A DNA stretch of 64,000 bases from Bombilactobacillus apium (GTDB lineage: Bacteria; Bacillota; Bacilli; Lactobacillales; Lactobacillaceae), in NCBI RefSeq assembly GCF_013385145.1, contig NZ_JABZEC010000001.1:62001-126000 (forward strand), given 5' to 3'. The translations under genes and the position numbers were made by a program. The notes below the pieces were generated by a model that saw only the letters and a list, made by a program, of their open reading frames with translations, did not search any database and was not told the DNA's origin. Below, in pieces: positions 7,953-17,580 of this stretch (the first letter of the stretch is position 1; each line of letters starts with the position of its first letter).

Positions 7953-10598
7953 ATGACTACTAAAACTGAAATGTCAGCAAAATACAATCATCAAGAAGTA
8001 GAATCAGGCCGCTATGAACAATGGGTCCAGGCAGGTTTATTTAAACCCAATGGTGATAAAAAAGCCCATCCTTATTCAATCGTTATTCCACCACCGAATG
8101 TAACGGGAAAATTACATTTAGGTCATGCTTGGGATACCACGATTCAAGATATTTTGATTCGCCAAAAAAGAATGCAAGGTTTCGATACTTTATACTTGCC
8201 GGGAATGGACCATGCGGGAATTGCGACTCAGGCCAAAGTTGAAGCTAAATTGCGGACTGAAGGAAAAACCCGTTATGATTTAGGTCGAAAAGAATTTGTG
8301 GCAGAAGTTTGGCGGTGGAAAGAAGAATATGCTCAAATTATTCGCCAACAGTGGGCCAAAATGGGTCTTTCAGTTGACTATTCTCGGGAACGTTTTACCT
8401 TAGATGAGGGACTTTCTCGAGCCGTTCGGAAAGTTTTTGTGGAATTATATAACAAAGACTTAATTTATCGGGGCGAGTATATTATTAACTGGGATCCAGA
8501 ATTAAAGACCGCCTTATCTGATATTGAAGTGGAACATAAGGATGATCAAGGAGCTTTTTATCATGTTAAATATCCTTTAGCTGATGGTTCAGGTTTCGTT
8601 GAAATTGCAACGACCCGTCCCGAAACAATGCCCGGGGATGTCGCAATTGCGGTTCATCCGGGAGATTCACGTTATCAAGATTTGATCGGAAAAGAGGCTA
8701 TTTTGCCTCTCTTTGGTCGGAAGTTGCCAATTATTGAAGATCAGTACGTTGATCCAGAGTTTGGAACTGGCTTAGTTAAAATCACCCCAGCCCATGACCC
8801 TAATGACTTCAAAGTGGGTAATCGCCATGATCTTGAACGGATCAATGTCATGAATGATGATGGAACGATGAATGAAAATGCCGGAGCTTACGCTGGTTTA
8901 GATCGTTTCGTCGCTCGGAAACAGATGGTACAAGATTTACAAGATCAAGGTTATATGTTAAAGGTAGAGCCGATTGTCCATAGTGTTGGCCATTCAGAAC
9001 GCTCAGGTGTTCAGGTAGAACCCCGTTTGTCTAAACAATGGTTTGTGAAGATGCAGCCTTTGGCCGAAATGACTTTGAAGAATCAGACTACAGCAGGAAA
9101 GGTTAACTTTGTTCCAGAACGTTTTGAAAGTACTTTCCACCAATGGATGTCAGAAGTACATGATTGGGTTATCTCTCGCCAACTTTGGTGGGGACATCGA
9201 ATTCCTGCTTGGTATAATCGCCAGACAGAGGAAATGTATGTTGGTGAAGAGGCACCGCAAGATTCTGAGAATTGGGAACAAGATCCTGATGTTTTAGATA
9301 CTTGGTTCTCAAGTGCTCTGTGGCCGTTTTCCACCTTAGGTTGGCCTGATACTGATGCTGCCGACTTTAAACGTTACTATCCAACTAATGCTTTAGTAAC
9401 TGGCTATGACATTATTTTCTTCTGGGTTGCCCGGATGGTCTTCCAAGGACTAGAATTTACCGATCAACGTCCTTTTAAAGATGTCATTTTGCATGGTTTA
9501 ATGCGTGATGAGCAAGGACGTAAGATGAGTAAGTCCTTGGGAAATGGGATCGATCCAATGGAAGTTATTGACCGTTATGGAGTTGATGCCTTACGTTGGT
9601 TCTTGGTTACCGGTTCGGCTCCAGGGCAAGATACCCGCTTTAGTTATGAAAAAGTGGCTGCGGGCTGGAACTTTATTAACAAGATTTGGAACGCCAGTCG
9701 TTTTGTAATTATGAACTTGGCTGAGACACCAGCTCCAACTAAGGTTCCAACAGGTTCGCAATTAGATTTAGCCGATCGTTGGATTTTAAATCGTTTAAAT
9801 GAGACTGTTGCCCAAGTTATCCATCTTTCTGATAAGTATGAATTTGGTGAAGTTGGTCGAGCTTTGCATAACTTCATTTGGAATGATTTTTGTGATTGGT
9901 ACATTGAGTTAAGTAAATCGACTCTGAATGCTTCTGATCCTCAAAGTAAAGCAAGTAAGCGGACCGTTTTAGCCTATTGTTTAGATCAGATTTTACGTTT
10001 ACTGCATCCAATTATGCCCTTTGTGACCGAGAAAATTTGGTTAACAATGCCTCATGAAGGTCAATCATTGGTCGTGGCGCAATATCCAGTGGTTCACTCA
10101 GAATTGGAAGCTGCAGCTGCAGCCAAGAAGATGCAATTGTTAATTGCAACAATTAAGGCCATTCGTCAGATTCGTTCGCAAGTTAACGCTCCGCTATCGC
10201 GCCCAATTGATATTTTAATTGCGGCCCAAGACCCAGAAGTTCAAGCAGTTTTAATGGCTAATCAAGCTTATATTCAGTCTCTAGCTCATTCGAAGAAGTT
10301 AACAATTGAGCCCAAAGTGATGGCTCCGAAATTGGCTTTGACAGCGGTTATTGAAGGAGCTCAGATTTATGTTCCTTTGGCAGAATTGGTTGATTTACAG
10401 CAAGAGATTGCCCGGCAAGAAAAAGAATTAACGAGATTAGAAAAAGATGTTATCTTCTTGACGAAGAAGTTAGCTAATCCGGGATTTGTGGAACATGCTC
10501 CCGCTGAAGTGGTAGCTAAACAACGGACCAAATTAGCGGATTATCAAGCTCGTCAGGCAAAGATTAAGGCTCGGATTCAAGAACTGCAAAATGCCTAG
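7953..10598 (+). CDS. valS: Valyl-tRNA synthetase
   Basis: Class I aminoacyl-tRNA synthetase, 881 residues, full length. The HIGH motif is HLGH (55-58) after [14 protein letters not shown] is at 524-528. The editing (CP1) domain spans about 200-340 with ATTRPETM and TPAHDPNDF. The anticodon-binding domain follows, and the C-terminal coiled-coil arm (about 810-880) is present. It charges tRNA-Val and clears Thr-tRNA-Val. The start has AAGGAG eight bases upstream. Expression is governed by the T-box leader. Confidence 0.98.
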   Translation: MTTKTEMSAKYNHQEVESGRYEQWVQAGLFKPNGDKKAHPYSIVIPPPNVTGKLHLGHAWDTTIQDILIRQKRMQGFDTLYLPGMDHAGIATQAKVEAKLRTEGKTRYDLGRKEFVAEVWRWKEEYAQIIRQQWAKMGLSVDYSRERFTLDEGLSRAVRKVFVELYNKDLIYRGEYIINWDPELKTALSDIEVEHKDDQGAFYHVKYPLADGSGFVEIATTRPETMPGDVAIAVHPGDSRYQDLIGKEAILPLFGRKLPIIEDQYVDPEFGTGLVKITPAHDPNDFKVGNRHDLERINVMNDDGTMNENAGAYAGLDRFVARKQMVQDLQDQGYMLKVEPIVHSVGHSERSGVQVEPRLSKQWFVKMQPLAEMTLKNQTTAGKVNFVPERFESTFHQWMSEVHDWVISRQLWWGHRIPAWYNRQTEEMYVGEEAPQDSENWEQDPDVLDTWFSSALWPFSTLGWPDTDAADFKRYYPTNALVTGYDIIFFWVARMVFQGLEFTDQRPFKDVILHGLMRDEQGRKMSKSLGNGIDPMEVIDRYGVDALRWFLVTGSAPGQDTRFSYEKVAAGWNFINKIWNASRFVIMNLAETPAPTKVPTGSQLDLADRWILNRLNETVAQVIHLSDKYEFGEVGRALHNFIWNDFCDWYIELSKSTLNASDPQSKASKRTVLAYCLDQILRLLHPIMPFVTEKIWLTMPHEGQSLVVAQYPVVHSELEAAAAAKKMQLLIATIKAIRQIRSQVNAPLSRPIDILIAAQDPEVQAVLMANQAYIQSLAHSKKLTIEPKVMAPKLALTAVIEGAQIYVPLAELVDLQQEIARQEKELTRLEKDVIFLTKKLANPGFVEHAPAEVVAKQRTKLADYQARQAKIKARIQELQNA

Positions 10599-10629
10599 TG
10601 GGAAGCTTATAAAATTTAAGATTGCAGAA

Positions 10630-10664
10630 GTTGTTACAAAATTTTATTTTGTAGCAGCTTTTTT
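10630..10664 (+). terminator. Terminator after valS
   Basis: TGTTACAAAA pairs with TTTTGTAGCA (10 bp with one G-T pair, extended by two pairs) around TTTTA, followed by six T. Confidence 0.9.
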
Positions 10665-10687
10665 ACTAAAGAAAGGAAGCCTAGTTG

Positions 10688-11968
10688 ATGGTTACTGATT
10701 GTCAAAGTGCTTTGGCCTATATTCATAGTTTGCCCCATTTTCATCCAGATAAGAGTTTGAATTATGTTCAACGGGCACTTGATTTTCTGGAAAACCCCCA
10801 AAATAGTTACCCGACTGTCCATGTTACCGGGACTAATGGAAAAGGGAGTGTTTGTAATTATTTAACTCATTTATTGACTGAAACAGGTTATAAAGTGGGA
10901 ACCTTTATGTCTCCCTATATTCAAAACTTCAATGAGCGAATTCAAATTAATGCTCAAGCAATTAGTAACGAACAACTGGTAACTTGGACTCAGCGAATCC
11001 AGAGAGTAGTTTCTGATCTCCAAAAGAGTGATCCGGATTATTATTTAGTTGAGTTTGAATTTTTAGTAGTTTTGATGTTTGCTTTCTTTCAAGAGCAAGA
11101 AGTTGATTATGGAATTATTGAGGTGGGAATTGGGGGTAAACATGATAAGACCAATGTTATTACGCCGCAACTATCAATCATTACTAATGTTGGTCATGAT
11201 CATGAAGCCCTTATTGGACCAACTTTGATCGATATTGCCCGGGAAAAATCAGGAATTATTAAAGCTCAACGGCCAGTGGTCGTTGGCGAATTAGATTCTA
11301 AAGTTCAAGATGTAATTCAAAAGAAGGCTCAAGAACTCCAAGCACCTTGGCATCAATTGACAGAAGATTTTAAGGTTGATCGAATCCAAACGCTGGATTT
11401 AGAAGCCACGCAGTTTTCTTGGCAAAATTCTCTTCGACATTTTCAAGGACAGGTTCCCTCAAGTGCTAAAACTCAAGTTTGGGATGCAGCCTTAGCCCTC
11501 GAATCCTATACCATTTTGGTGCCTGACTTTTGGGATCCTAAGCTGATTCATCGAGCTCTTAGTCAAGCAAGTTTACCAGCCCGACAACAAATCTTAGCGC
11601 AAGAACCCCTGATTATTGTCGATGGAGCTCATAATTTACCAGCGATTACCACTTTATTAGAAAATATTCGCCAGCTAGAGCCCCAAAAAAGGCTCTTAGT
11701 TTTGTATTCCGCGATGGTAGATAAAAATCGGGAAGAAATTTTGCAAGTTTTGGAGAAAATGGCAACCGAAGTTTGGATTACTACTTTTTCGGAGAATCGA
11801 GCTGCTAAGATCCAAGACTATCATTTATTAACAAAAATGAAGTATATTGAATCTTGGCCAGTAGCCTTTAAACAAGCTGTTCAAAGTTGTGATTCGGAAA
11901 GTATTTTAGTGATTTGTGGTTCACTACATTTTGCGGGTGAAATCTTAAATTTGGTTCAAGCGGACTAA
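10688..11968 (+). CDS. folC: Folylpolyglutamate / dihydrofolate synthase FolC
   Basis: A Mur-ligase-family enzyme, 426 residues. The ATP loop is VTGTNGKGSV (about 46-55); the second motif is EVGIGGKHDKTNV (about 145-157), and the C-terminal domain contains VDGAHNLPA. It adds glutamate to folates and may also make dihydrofolate from dihydropteroate. A TTG codon lies directly before the chosen ATG; both are near AAGGAAG and cannot be separated from the sequence. It follows valS after a terminator, an order common in lactobacilli and bacilli. Confidence 0.93.
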   Translation: MVTDCQSALAYIHSLPHFHPDKSLNYVQRALDFLENPQNSYPTVHVTGTNGKGSVCNYLTHLLTETGYKVGTFMSPYIQNFNERIQINAQAISNEQLVTWTQRIQRVVSDLQKSDPDYYLVEFEFLVVLMFAFFQEQEVDYGIIEVGIGGKHDKTNVITPQLSIITNVGHDHEALIGPTLIDIAREKSGIIKAQRPVVVGELDSKVQDVIQKKAQELQAPWHQLTEDFKVDRIQTLDLEATQFSWQNSLRHFQGQVPSSAKTQVWDAALALESYTILVPDFWDPKLIHRALSQASLPARQQILAQEPLIIVDGAHNLPAITTLLENIRQLEPQKRLLVLYSAMVDKNREEILQVLEKMATEVWITTFSENRAAKIQDYHLLTKMKYIESWPVAFKQAVQSCDSESILVICGSLHFAGEILNLVQAD

Positions 11969-12010
11969 TTTGTTGTAATTTAAGTTAAAGCTTGAAAGTA
12001 GGGATATAGA

Positions 12011-12658
12011 GTGCAATTACGTGAGCGCATGCAAAGGTTTGGTGCCCAGAACTTGACGACAACTGAATTATTTGCAGTTTTAATTGGTTCTGGTACTCAG
12101 AGAAATTCGGTCTTCCAAATTGTTCAGCAAATGGCAATGATTAGTCATGATTTTACGGAAGTTCAGCAATTAACGGCCTCCAAGTTACTCCAAATTCCCG
12201 GAATTGGGCTCGCCAACCAGAGCCGAATTTTGGCATTGCTGGAATTAAATCAACGCTTAAATCGGATTCAACGCCTTCCTCCCGGGCAACCAACGACGAT
12301 TACGCAAATTGGACAACATTTAGTCACAAAATATTACCAAAAAAATCAAGAGGAGTTAGTAGCCTTCTTTTTGAATCATGATCAAGCCATATTAGCGGAG
12401 CAAGTTATTTTTCGGGGAACGCTAACAACCGCGCCAGTTCAGGTTCGATCCGTTGTTGCTCCAGCTCTAAATTTACCTTGTACGACGATTGTTATTGCCC
12501 ATAATCATCCCAGTGGTAATTTGCAGGCTTCAGCTGCTGATTTGAGCTTTACTCGGCAACTACAAGCGGGTTGTCGGTTGCTAGACCTTGTTTTAGCCGA
12601 TCATTTAGTCATCGGTCGTGGTCATTTTCGTAGTTTGCGAACCCAGGGTCTCATCTAA
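12011..12658 (+). CDS. radC: RadC/JAB1-type protein
   Basis: A 215-residue RadC-family protein. A helix-hairpin-helix (QIPGIGLANQ, about 61-70) precedes the JAMM metalloprotease-like domain with HNHPSG (164-169) and the downstream Asp177. The name comes from early DNA-repair work, but the biochemical role is unresolved. It starts with GTG after a modest AGTAGGGA site, 40 bases behind folC and directly before the mreB promoter. radC-mreBCD-minCD is a standard Firmicutes arrangement. Confidence 0.93.
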   Translation: MQLRERMQRFGAQNLTTTELFAVLIGSGTQRNSVFQIVQQMAMISHDFTEVQQLTASKLLQIPGIGLANQSRILALLELNQRLNRIQRLPPGQPTTITQIGQHLVTKYYQKNQEELVAFFLNHDQAILAEQVIFRGTLTTAPVQVRSVVAPALNLPCTTIVIAHNHPSGNLQASAADLSFTRQLQAGCRLLDLVLADHLVIGRGHFRSLRTQGLI

Positions 12659-12663
12659 TTATA

Positions 12664-12692
12664 TTTTGAATTGAATTTTTGTATGCTATAAT
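12664..12692 (+). promoter_or_regulatory. mreB promoter, extended -10
   Basis: TGC-TATAAT, with the consensus -10 at 12687-12692 and the TG extension at 12684-12685. The -35 is degenerate: TTTTGA at 17 bases or TTGAAT at 15. Confidence 0.65.
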
Positions 12693-12737
12693 TTAACAGA
12701 AAGTTTGAGAATCGTTACAGTTTAAGGAGATAGTGTC

Positions 12738-13739
12738 TTGTTTGGAATCAGATCACGTAATGTAGGAATAGATTTAGGAACAGCAAACACCATTGTATAT
12801 GTTGAAGGTAAGGGGATAGTTTTACGTGAGCCTTCTGTGGTTGCTAAAAAAGTTTCAACCGGTGAAATTGTTGCTGCCGGTTCAGAAGCCCGAGCAATGA
12901 TTGGGCGGACCCCGGGGGATATTAATGCAATTAGACCGATTCGTGGAGGCGTTATTGCAGACTACGATACAACGGCTTCAATGTTAAAATACTTCTTACA
13001 AAAATCAATTGGTAATGCGCATCCGAACGTGATGATTTGTGTTCCAAGTGGCGTCACAGAAGTTGAAAAGCGGGCGGTAATTGAAGCTGCACAACATGCC
13101 GGTGCTCGGGATGCTTTTTTAATTGAAGAACCATTCGCAGCCGCTATTGGTGCCGGCTTACCAGTAATGGATCCCACGGGAAGCATGGTCGTTGACATTG
13201 GCGGAGGAACAACAGATGTAGCAACTATTTCTTTAGGTGGGATTGTTTCTAGTCGTTCAATTCGGATTGCGGGTGATAAACTAGATGAATCCGTAGTGAC
13301 TTATGTTCGACAAGCTTTCAATTTATTGATTGGTGAACGAACTGCGGAAGAATTAAAGATTGCCATTGGTTCGGCTTCCGTAGAAGCAGCTGCTGAACTG
13401 CCAGATATGAGCATTCGGGGACGTGATTTAATTAGTGGTCTTCCCAAAACAGTGGAGTTATCGGCTGTAGATATTGCCCAAGCAATGCATGAAAATATTG
13501 AAGAGATTGTCAGTACCATCAAGGAGACTCTGGAAGAGACTTCTCCCGAAATTGCTGCCGATATCATTGATCACGGGATCATTATGACCGGTGGGGGAGC
13601 ATTATTGAATAGCTTTGCGAGTGTTATTTCTGACTCTACCAAGGTACCCGTATTTTTAGCCCAAGAAGCATTAGATTGTGTTGCTATTGGAACGGGACAA
13701 TCTCTACAGAATTTGGATGTAATTCGAGACCACAAGTAA
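12738..13739 (+). CDS. mreB: Rod-shape determining protein MreB
   Basis: An actin-like ATPase, 333 residues. Phosphate-1 loop GIDLGTANT (about 9-17), phosphate-2 [10 protein letters not shown] (about 154-163) and the adenosine motif TGGGALL near residue 283 are visible. MreB forms membrane-associated filaments that steer lateral-wall synthesis with MreC, MreD and RodA. It starts with TTG; AAGGAGA seven bases upstream and the family N terminus [14 protein letters not shown] support this. Its own promoter precedes it. A hairpin follows the stop. Confidence 0.97.
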   Translation: MFGIRSRNVGIDLGTANTIVYVEGKGIVLREPSVVAKKVSTGEIVAAGSEARAMIGRTPGDINAIRPIRGGVIADYDTTASMLKYFLQKSIGNAHPNVMICVPSGVTEVEKRAVIEAAQHAGARDAFLIEEPFAAAIGAGLPVMDPTGSMVVDIGGGTTDVATISLGGIVSSRSIRIAGDKLDESVVTYVRQAFNLLIGERTAEELKIAIGSASVEAAAELPDMSIRGRDLISGLPKTVELSAVDIAQAMHENIEEIVSTIKETLEETSPEIAADIIDHGIIMTGGGALLNSFASVISDSTKVPVFLAQEALDCVAIGTGQSLQNLDVIRDHK

Positions 13740-13760
13740 AAGCCGCCGGATGGCTTTTAA
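13738..13760 (+). terminator. Attenuator-like hairpin between mreB and mreC
   Basis: AAAAGCC pairs with GGCTTTT around GCCGGAT. It starts within the mreB stop codon. The trailing T-run is short, so partial termination is more likely than a full stop. Confidence 0.5.
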
Positions 13761-13778
13761 TCACCAGGGAGGATTTGT

Positions 13779-14639
13779 ATGCGGAACCTATTCTCAAATA
13801 AGAAGTTAATCATTATTATGATTGTTGTGATCATTGTTTTTGGAATGATTGCGGCTTCGGTTACCTTTAGTGATAGAAAGTCTCAGCCTAATTTCGTTCA
13901 TCAAATGGCTAATGATACTTTAAAAATCACTAGTAGTGTGGTTTCGGTACCGGTTAACGGTGTCCGTAATATTGGAGATAATATTCACGATGTTTTTATT
14001 ACGTATCAAGAAAATAAAAAACTAAAATCGCAATTAAATGATTTAGCGCAAGTTAAAGCCCAAATGGGGGCCTTAAAACGCGAGAATGACTCACTCAAAC
14101 AGCAGATTAAACTCAATAAAACCCTGACTGATTATCACCAAATTTTAGCGGTCGTAGTTTCCCGGTCTCCCAATAATTGGCAAAACTACCTAGTTATTAA
14201 TCAGGGATCGCTAGCTGGAGTTAAGAAAAATATGCCGGTCATGTCAGGTTCGGGTTTAGCTGGTCGAGTTACTGAAGTTAATCGGACTAATTCTAAAGTC
14301 AGCTTAATTTCGACGGATAAGACTTTAGCCGATAAATTTGCGGTGGAAGTTTTAACGGATGGTGAAAATAATACGACCGGAGTTATTGGCCGCTATGATT
14401 CAAAAGATGATTTATTGGTGATGACTAATGTGGCTTCACCTAAAGATATTAAAGTTGGGCAAAAAGTTGTTACTTCCGGTTTAGGTGGATTAACCCCACG
14501 GGGGTTGTACGTTGGTAAAGTAATCCGAATTAAAAAAGATGATTACGGTTTGGCTTCTTCAGTCTATGTTAAGCCGGCGACGGATTTAAATAATTTTACA
14601 GTTGTTACGGTAATTAGCCGAGATGTTGAAAATGGCTGA
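13779..14639 (+). CDS. mreC: Rod-shape determining protein MreC
   Basis: MreC, 286 residues. One N-terminal membrane anchor (about 10-31), a coiled coil (about 75-115) and the extracytoplasmic beta-barrel domain with VSRSPNNWQNYLVINQGS (about 127-144) are in the usual order. It links MreB filaments to the cell-wall synthases outside the membrane. GGGAGG precedes the ATG. Its end overlaps mreD by eight bases, indicating translational coupling. Confidence 0.95.
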   Translation: MRNLFSNKKLIIIMIVVIIVFGMIAASVTFSDRKSQPNFVHQMANDTLKITSSVVSVPVNGVRNIGDNIHDVFITYQENKKLKSQLNDLAQVKAQMGALKRENDSLKQQIKLNKTLTDYHQILAVVVSRSPNNWQNYLVINQGSLAGVKKNMPVMSGSGLAGRVTEVNRTNSKVSLISTDKTLADKFAVEVLTDGENNTTGVIGRYDSKDDLLVMTNVASPKDIKVGQKVVTSGLGGLTPRGLYVGKVIRIKKDDYGLASSVYVKPATDLNNFTVVTVISRDVENG

Positions 14640-15162
14640 TTTGCGAAATCGAACTACCCAATATATTGTGCAATTTTTAATTTTATTACTAGCATTTTTT
14701 CTTGATGGCTCTTTGAAAAACGTTATAAGCTTTTTTAATTTACCTACGATGCAAGTATCGCTACAATTATTACTGTTAGTATTTATTGTAGGATCACTCC
14801 ACGATGCCGGTGAAGATAATCATTGGTTTTATTTTGCACTAATTATCGGAATTTTATACGATTCTTACTATTCCCATATTTTTGGATTGTATACGGTCGT
14901 TTTTCCATTGACTGTAATTGTGAATAAGCATTTAAAAAAGTATCTTCCCCATTCTTTGATTTTTGAATGGAGTGTTTACTTTATTTTTCTAACAATTTCG
15001 ATGATTTATTTATATTTGGTGGGATCTTTTCTAAACTTAGTTCTGATAAATGTCAATCAGTTTATTGTTTATTGGCTCGCACCAAGTTTATTATTTAATT
15101 CCTTATTTTTTGGGGTTTTATATTTTCCATTGGCAAAGTTGAGTGATAAATTGACACATTGA
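14632..15162 (+). CDS. mreD: Rod-shape determining protein MreD
   Basis: A 176-residue polytopic membrane protein with about five hydrophobic segments and the MreD-type segment LYDSYYSHIFGLYTVVFPL (about 78-96). It completes the MreBCD complex. The ATG at 14632 is chosen over an in-frame TTG nine bases earlier because the N terminus MADLRNRTTQYIVQF then fits the family. It overlaps the end of mreC. Confidence 0.92.
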   Translation: MADLRNRTTQYIVQFLILLLAFFLDGSLKNVISFFNLPTMQVSLQLLLLVFIVGSLHDAGEDNHWFYFALIIGILYDSYYSHIFGLYTVVFPLTVIVNKHLKKYLPHSLIFEWSVYFIFLTISMIYLYLVGSFLNLVLINVNQFIVYWLAPSLLFNSLFFGVLYFPLAKLSDKLTH

Positions 15163-15177
15163 TTTGGGGAGATAAAT

Positions 15178-15846
15178 GTGAAACGGGTAGTCTTAAAGGG
15201 TAAGGGGAAACAATATTATTTGGAATTAAATTCCGATAGTGATTTTAAACAAATTTTGCAGGATCTCCAGCAGTTATTAGTTAAGTTAAAATTGACGGCT
15301 GGAACGGGGAATCAAGAGCAACCCCAAATTACGGTTGATTCGCAAAGACGTTTGTTAACTTCTAGCCAGCAGGAGCAATTAATAACCCTATTGGCGAAGT
15401 TTAATTTGTTTGCTCCACCCAAGATTAAGAGTTCCGTTTTAGATCGTCAACAAGTTGAAACTTATTTAGCTAATCAGAAGTTAAATATTGAAACTAAGGT
15501 TATTCGCTCAGGTCAAGTTCGAGATTATCAAGGAGACCTTCTCTTATTAGGAACGGTCCATCAAAGTGCTCAAATTCGGACTACCGGAAATATTTATATT
15601 GCAGGTCAAGTTGAAGGAATTTTGCAAGCCGGTTTTCCGGACCACAGTGATGCAGTGATCATTGGCAATATCTGTCAGGCTAGTCAGGTTCGAATTAGTG
15701 ATGTTATTTCCATTGTGGCGGATTTAGATAGGGAGCATTTGAGTAATAATTCACTTTTCTATATCAATGATTTGCACACCCTAGTGCAAGATACGATGGA
15801 CCATTTAGCCCTTATTAAATCAGAACCAGGAATTATCTTAGATTGA
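15178..15846 (+). CDS. minC: Septum site-determining protein MinC
   Basis: MinC, 222 residues. The C-terminal beta-helix domain (about 105-200) carries the family pattern SGQVRDYQGDLLLLGTVH and IYIAGQVEGILQAG. The N-terminal half, the FtsZ-inhibiting part, is more divergent. MinC blocks FtsZ polymerisation away from midcell when recruited by MinD. It starts with GTG behind GGGGAGA and is 12 bases from minD. No minE is present, as expected in a DivIVA-type Gram-positive. Confidence 0.92.
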   Translation: MKRVVLKGKGKQYYLELNSDSDFKQILQDLQQLLVKLKLTAGTGNQEQPQITVDSQRRLLTSSQQEQLITLLAKFNLFAPPKIKSSVLDRQQVETYLANQKLNIETKVIRSGQVRDYQGDLLLLGTVHQSAQIRTTGNIYIAGQVEGILQAGFPDHSDAVIIGNICQASQVRISDVISIVADLDREHLSNNSLFYINDLHTLVQDTMDHLALIKSEPGIILD

Positions 15847-15858
15847 AAGGAGAAGCTC

Positions 15859-16671
15859 ATGGGGACCTCAATTGTCATTACTTCGGGAAAAGGGGGCGTC
15901 GGTAAAACTACAACGACTGCCAATCTAGGCATTGCTCTAGCCCAAAATGATAAACGCGTCTGTGTAGTTGATCTAGATCTGGGATTAAGAAATTTGGATG
16001 CCATGTTGGGCTTGAGTAATCGGGTCATTTACGATGTAGTCGATGTTTTAGAAGGACGAGCCGATTTATTCCAGGCGTTAGTTAAATATCCTGAGATGGA
16101 TGGAAATTTATTTTTTTTAGCGGCAGCTCAAAATGCCACCCAGAGTAAATTGCAGGTGACGGGACTAAAACAAATTATCAATGATCTCAAAGAGAACTTT
16201 GATTTGGTCATTGTTGATTGCCCAGCTGGAATTGAGACCGGATTTATGGCGGCGGTAGCCGTGGCTGATAGTGCAATTATTGTAACTACTCCCGAATCCG
16301 TTGCAGTGGGTGATGCCGATCGAGTCGTCGGAATTTTAGAAAATTCTAATTTACAGTATGGCTTACATTTAGTTATTAACCGGGTTCGGGTGAGCATGAT
16401 GCAAAAGGGAACTTCAATTAAAATTAAAGATATCGTAAATCGCTTGTCGGCTCCTTTAATCGGTGTTATAGTAGATGAAGACGAAGTGATTGCCGCTGCT
16501 AATCAAGGACAATCAATCGTTACTTTAGACAACAATAGTCCTGCGGCCGTAGGGTATTCTAATCTAGCACGCAGAATTCTGGGAGAAAAGATTCCTTTAA
16601 ATGAAATTGAATTAGATACTTCTGAGAATTCTGAAAAAAGTGGTTTTTGGCACCGTTTGTTTCATCATTAA
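15859..16671 (+). CDS. minD: Septum site-determining ATPase MinD
   Basis: MinD, 270 residues. The deviant Walker A is SGKGGVGKTTTTANL (about 8-22) and the switch region includes VVDLDLGLRN. The C-terminal amphipathic helix GFWHRLFHH is the membrane-targeting sequence. It positions MinC at the membrane; the spatial cue in this type of cell is normally DivIVA through an adaptor, and divIVA lies in this window at 31.7 kb. AAAGGAGAAG precedes the ATG. Confidence 0.97.
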   Translation: MGTSIVITSGKGGVGKTTTTANLGIALAQNDKRVCVVDLDLGLRNLDAMLGLSNRVIYDVVDVLEGRADLFQALVKYPEMDGNLFFLAAAQNATQSKLQVTGLKQIINDLKENFDLVIVDCPAGIETGFMAAVAVADSAIIVTTPESVAVGDADRVVGILENSNLQYGLHLVINRVRVSMMQKGTSIKIKDIVNRLSAPLIGVIVDEDEVIAAANQGQSIVTLDNNSPAAVGYSNLARRILGEKIPLNEIELDTSENSEKSGFWHRLFHH

Positions 16672-16689
16672 GAATATTAAATTAAGCGT

Positions 16690-16920
16690 TGAACGAGACA
16701 GATGTATTTTCGGCAATTCAGAGAGACTGTGGTAGCTGTGAACAGTTATTGCGAAGTACAGAACACACTCGTGAGCTTTATGGTTAAATCCATCGGTATC
16801 TACCGTTATCACTGCAGTTTATAACTGCCTGAGATGATAAGCGCGAGCTTATCATAATTTAGGGGTGGGACCACAATTCTAATTTGTCTCCTTGAGTATT
16901 TTTACTCAAGGAGTTTTTTT
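16690..16920 (+). ncRNA. T-box riboswitch, His-specific features, upstream of amino-acid ABC transporter
   Basis: Stem I pairs CGAG (16694-16697) with CTCG (16768-16771) and TGTATTTTCG (16703-16712) with CGAAGTACA (16752-16760). The internal loop between them reads GAA-CAC-A, so the specifier is CAC, a His codon (16764-16766). The AGAGAG and GGTAGCTGTGA segments follow the usual order. The antiterminator motif AGGGGTGGGACCAC (16861-16874) carries UGGG, which pairs with the unusual C73-CCA end of tRNA-His. A terminator CTCCTTGAGTA/TACTCAAGGAG with T-run ends at 16920. The last bases of the motif depart from the consensus. Confidence 0.9.
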
Positions 16921-16938
16921 GTATAGTGAGGAAAGTAT

Positions 16939-17580
16939 ATGAAGTATGTTAGCGAAATTTTACCATCATTATTGTCAGGAACTAAAATCACTCTGTTACT
17001 TTTTGTGATTACCTTGGTGGTTTCGGTGCCTTTAGGAATTCTTTTTGCCAGCGGCTTACGTAGTCGTTTTAAAGTTGTTCGAGCAGTATTATCTTTTTAT
17101 GTTTGGTTAATGCGCGGGACACCGTTATTATTACAACTAATTTTTGTTTTTTATGGTTTGCCAATTGTCGGTCTTGTTTTTGAACGATTCACGGCAGCAA
17201 GTATTGCCTTTATTTTGAACTATGCCGCCTACTTTGCAGAAATTTTCCGGGGAGGCTTGCAGGCTGTCAGTCAAAATCAACGGGAAGCAGCAACCTTACT
17301 AGGTTTTAACCGCTGGCAGACCTTCCGTTTCATTGTTTTGCCACAAGTCTTAAAAATTGTTTTACCGTCCATTGGAAATGAAATTATCAATTTAGTTAAA
17401 GATTCTTCGTTAGTTTATGTCATTGGGATTGGTGATTTATTACGGGCCGGTAATGTAGCTACAGCTAGAGATGTAACTTTACTACCGTTAGTTTTAGTAG
17501 GGGTTATCTATCTGATAATGACCGGAGTTTTAACTTATATTCAAAACAAAATTGAACGGAGGTTCTCCTACTATGAATAA
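16939..17580 (+). CDS. Amino-acid ABC transporter permease, probably histidine
   Basis: A 213-residue polar-amino-acid permease with about five membrane segments. The loop that contacts the ATPase (EAA-type) is visible as EAATLLGFNRWQTFRFIVLPQ-like sequence around 117-137. It forms the channel with the two following gene products. No second permease is present, so a homodimer is likely. The upstream T-box points to histidine as substrate; that is inference from the leader. Its end overlaps the ATPase gene by eight bases. Confidence 0.9.
   Translation: MKYVSEILPSLLSGTKITLLLFVITLVVSVPLGILFASGLRSRFKVVRAVLSFYVWLMRGTPLLLQLIFVFYGLPIVGLVFERFTAASIAFILNYAAYFAEIFRGGLQAVSQNQREAATLLGFNRWQTFRFIVLPQVLKIVLPSIGNEIINLVKDSSLVYVIGIGDLLRAGNVATARDVTLLPLVLVGVIYLIMTGVLTYIQNKIERRFSYYE

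Noticed and set aside
13301-13567. Long antisense frames opposite mreB, minD and ftsZ
   Set aside because: They are shadow frames opposite strongly conserved genes and have no ribosome sites or families.
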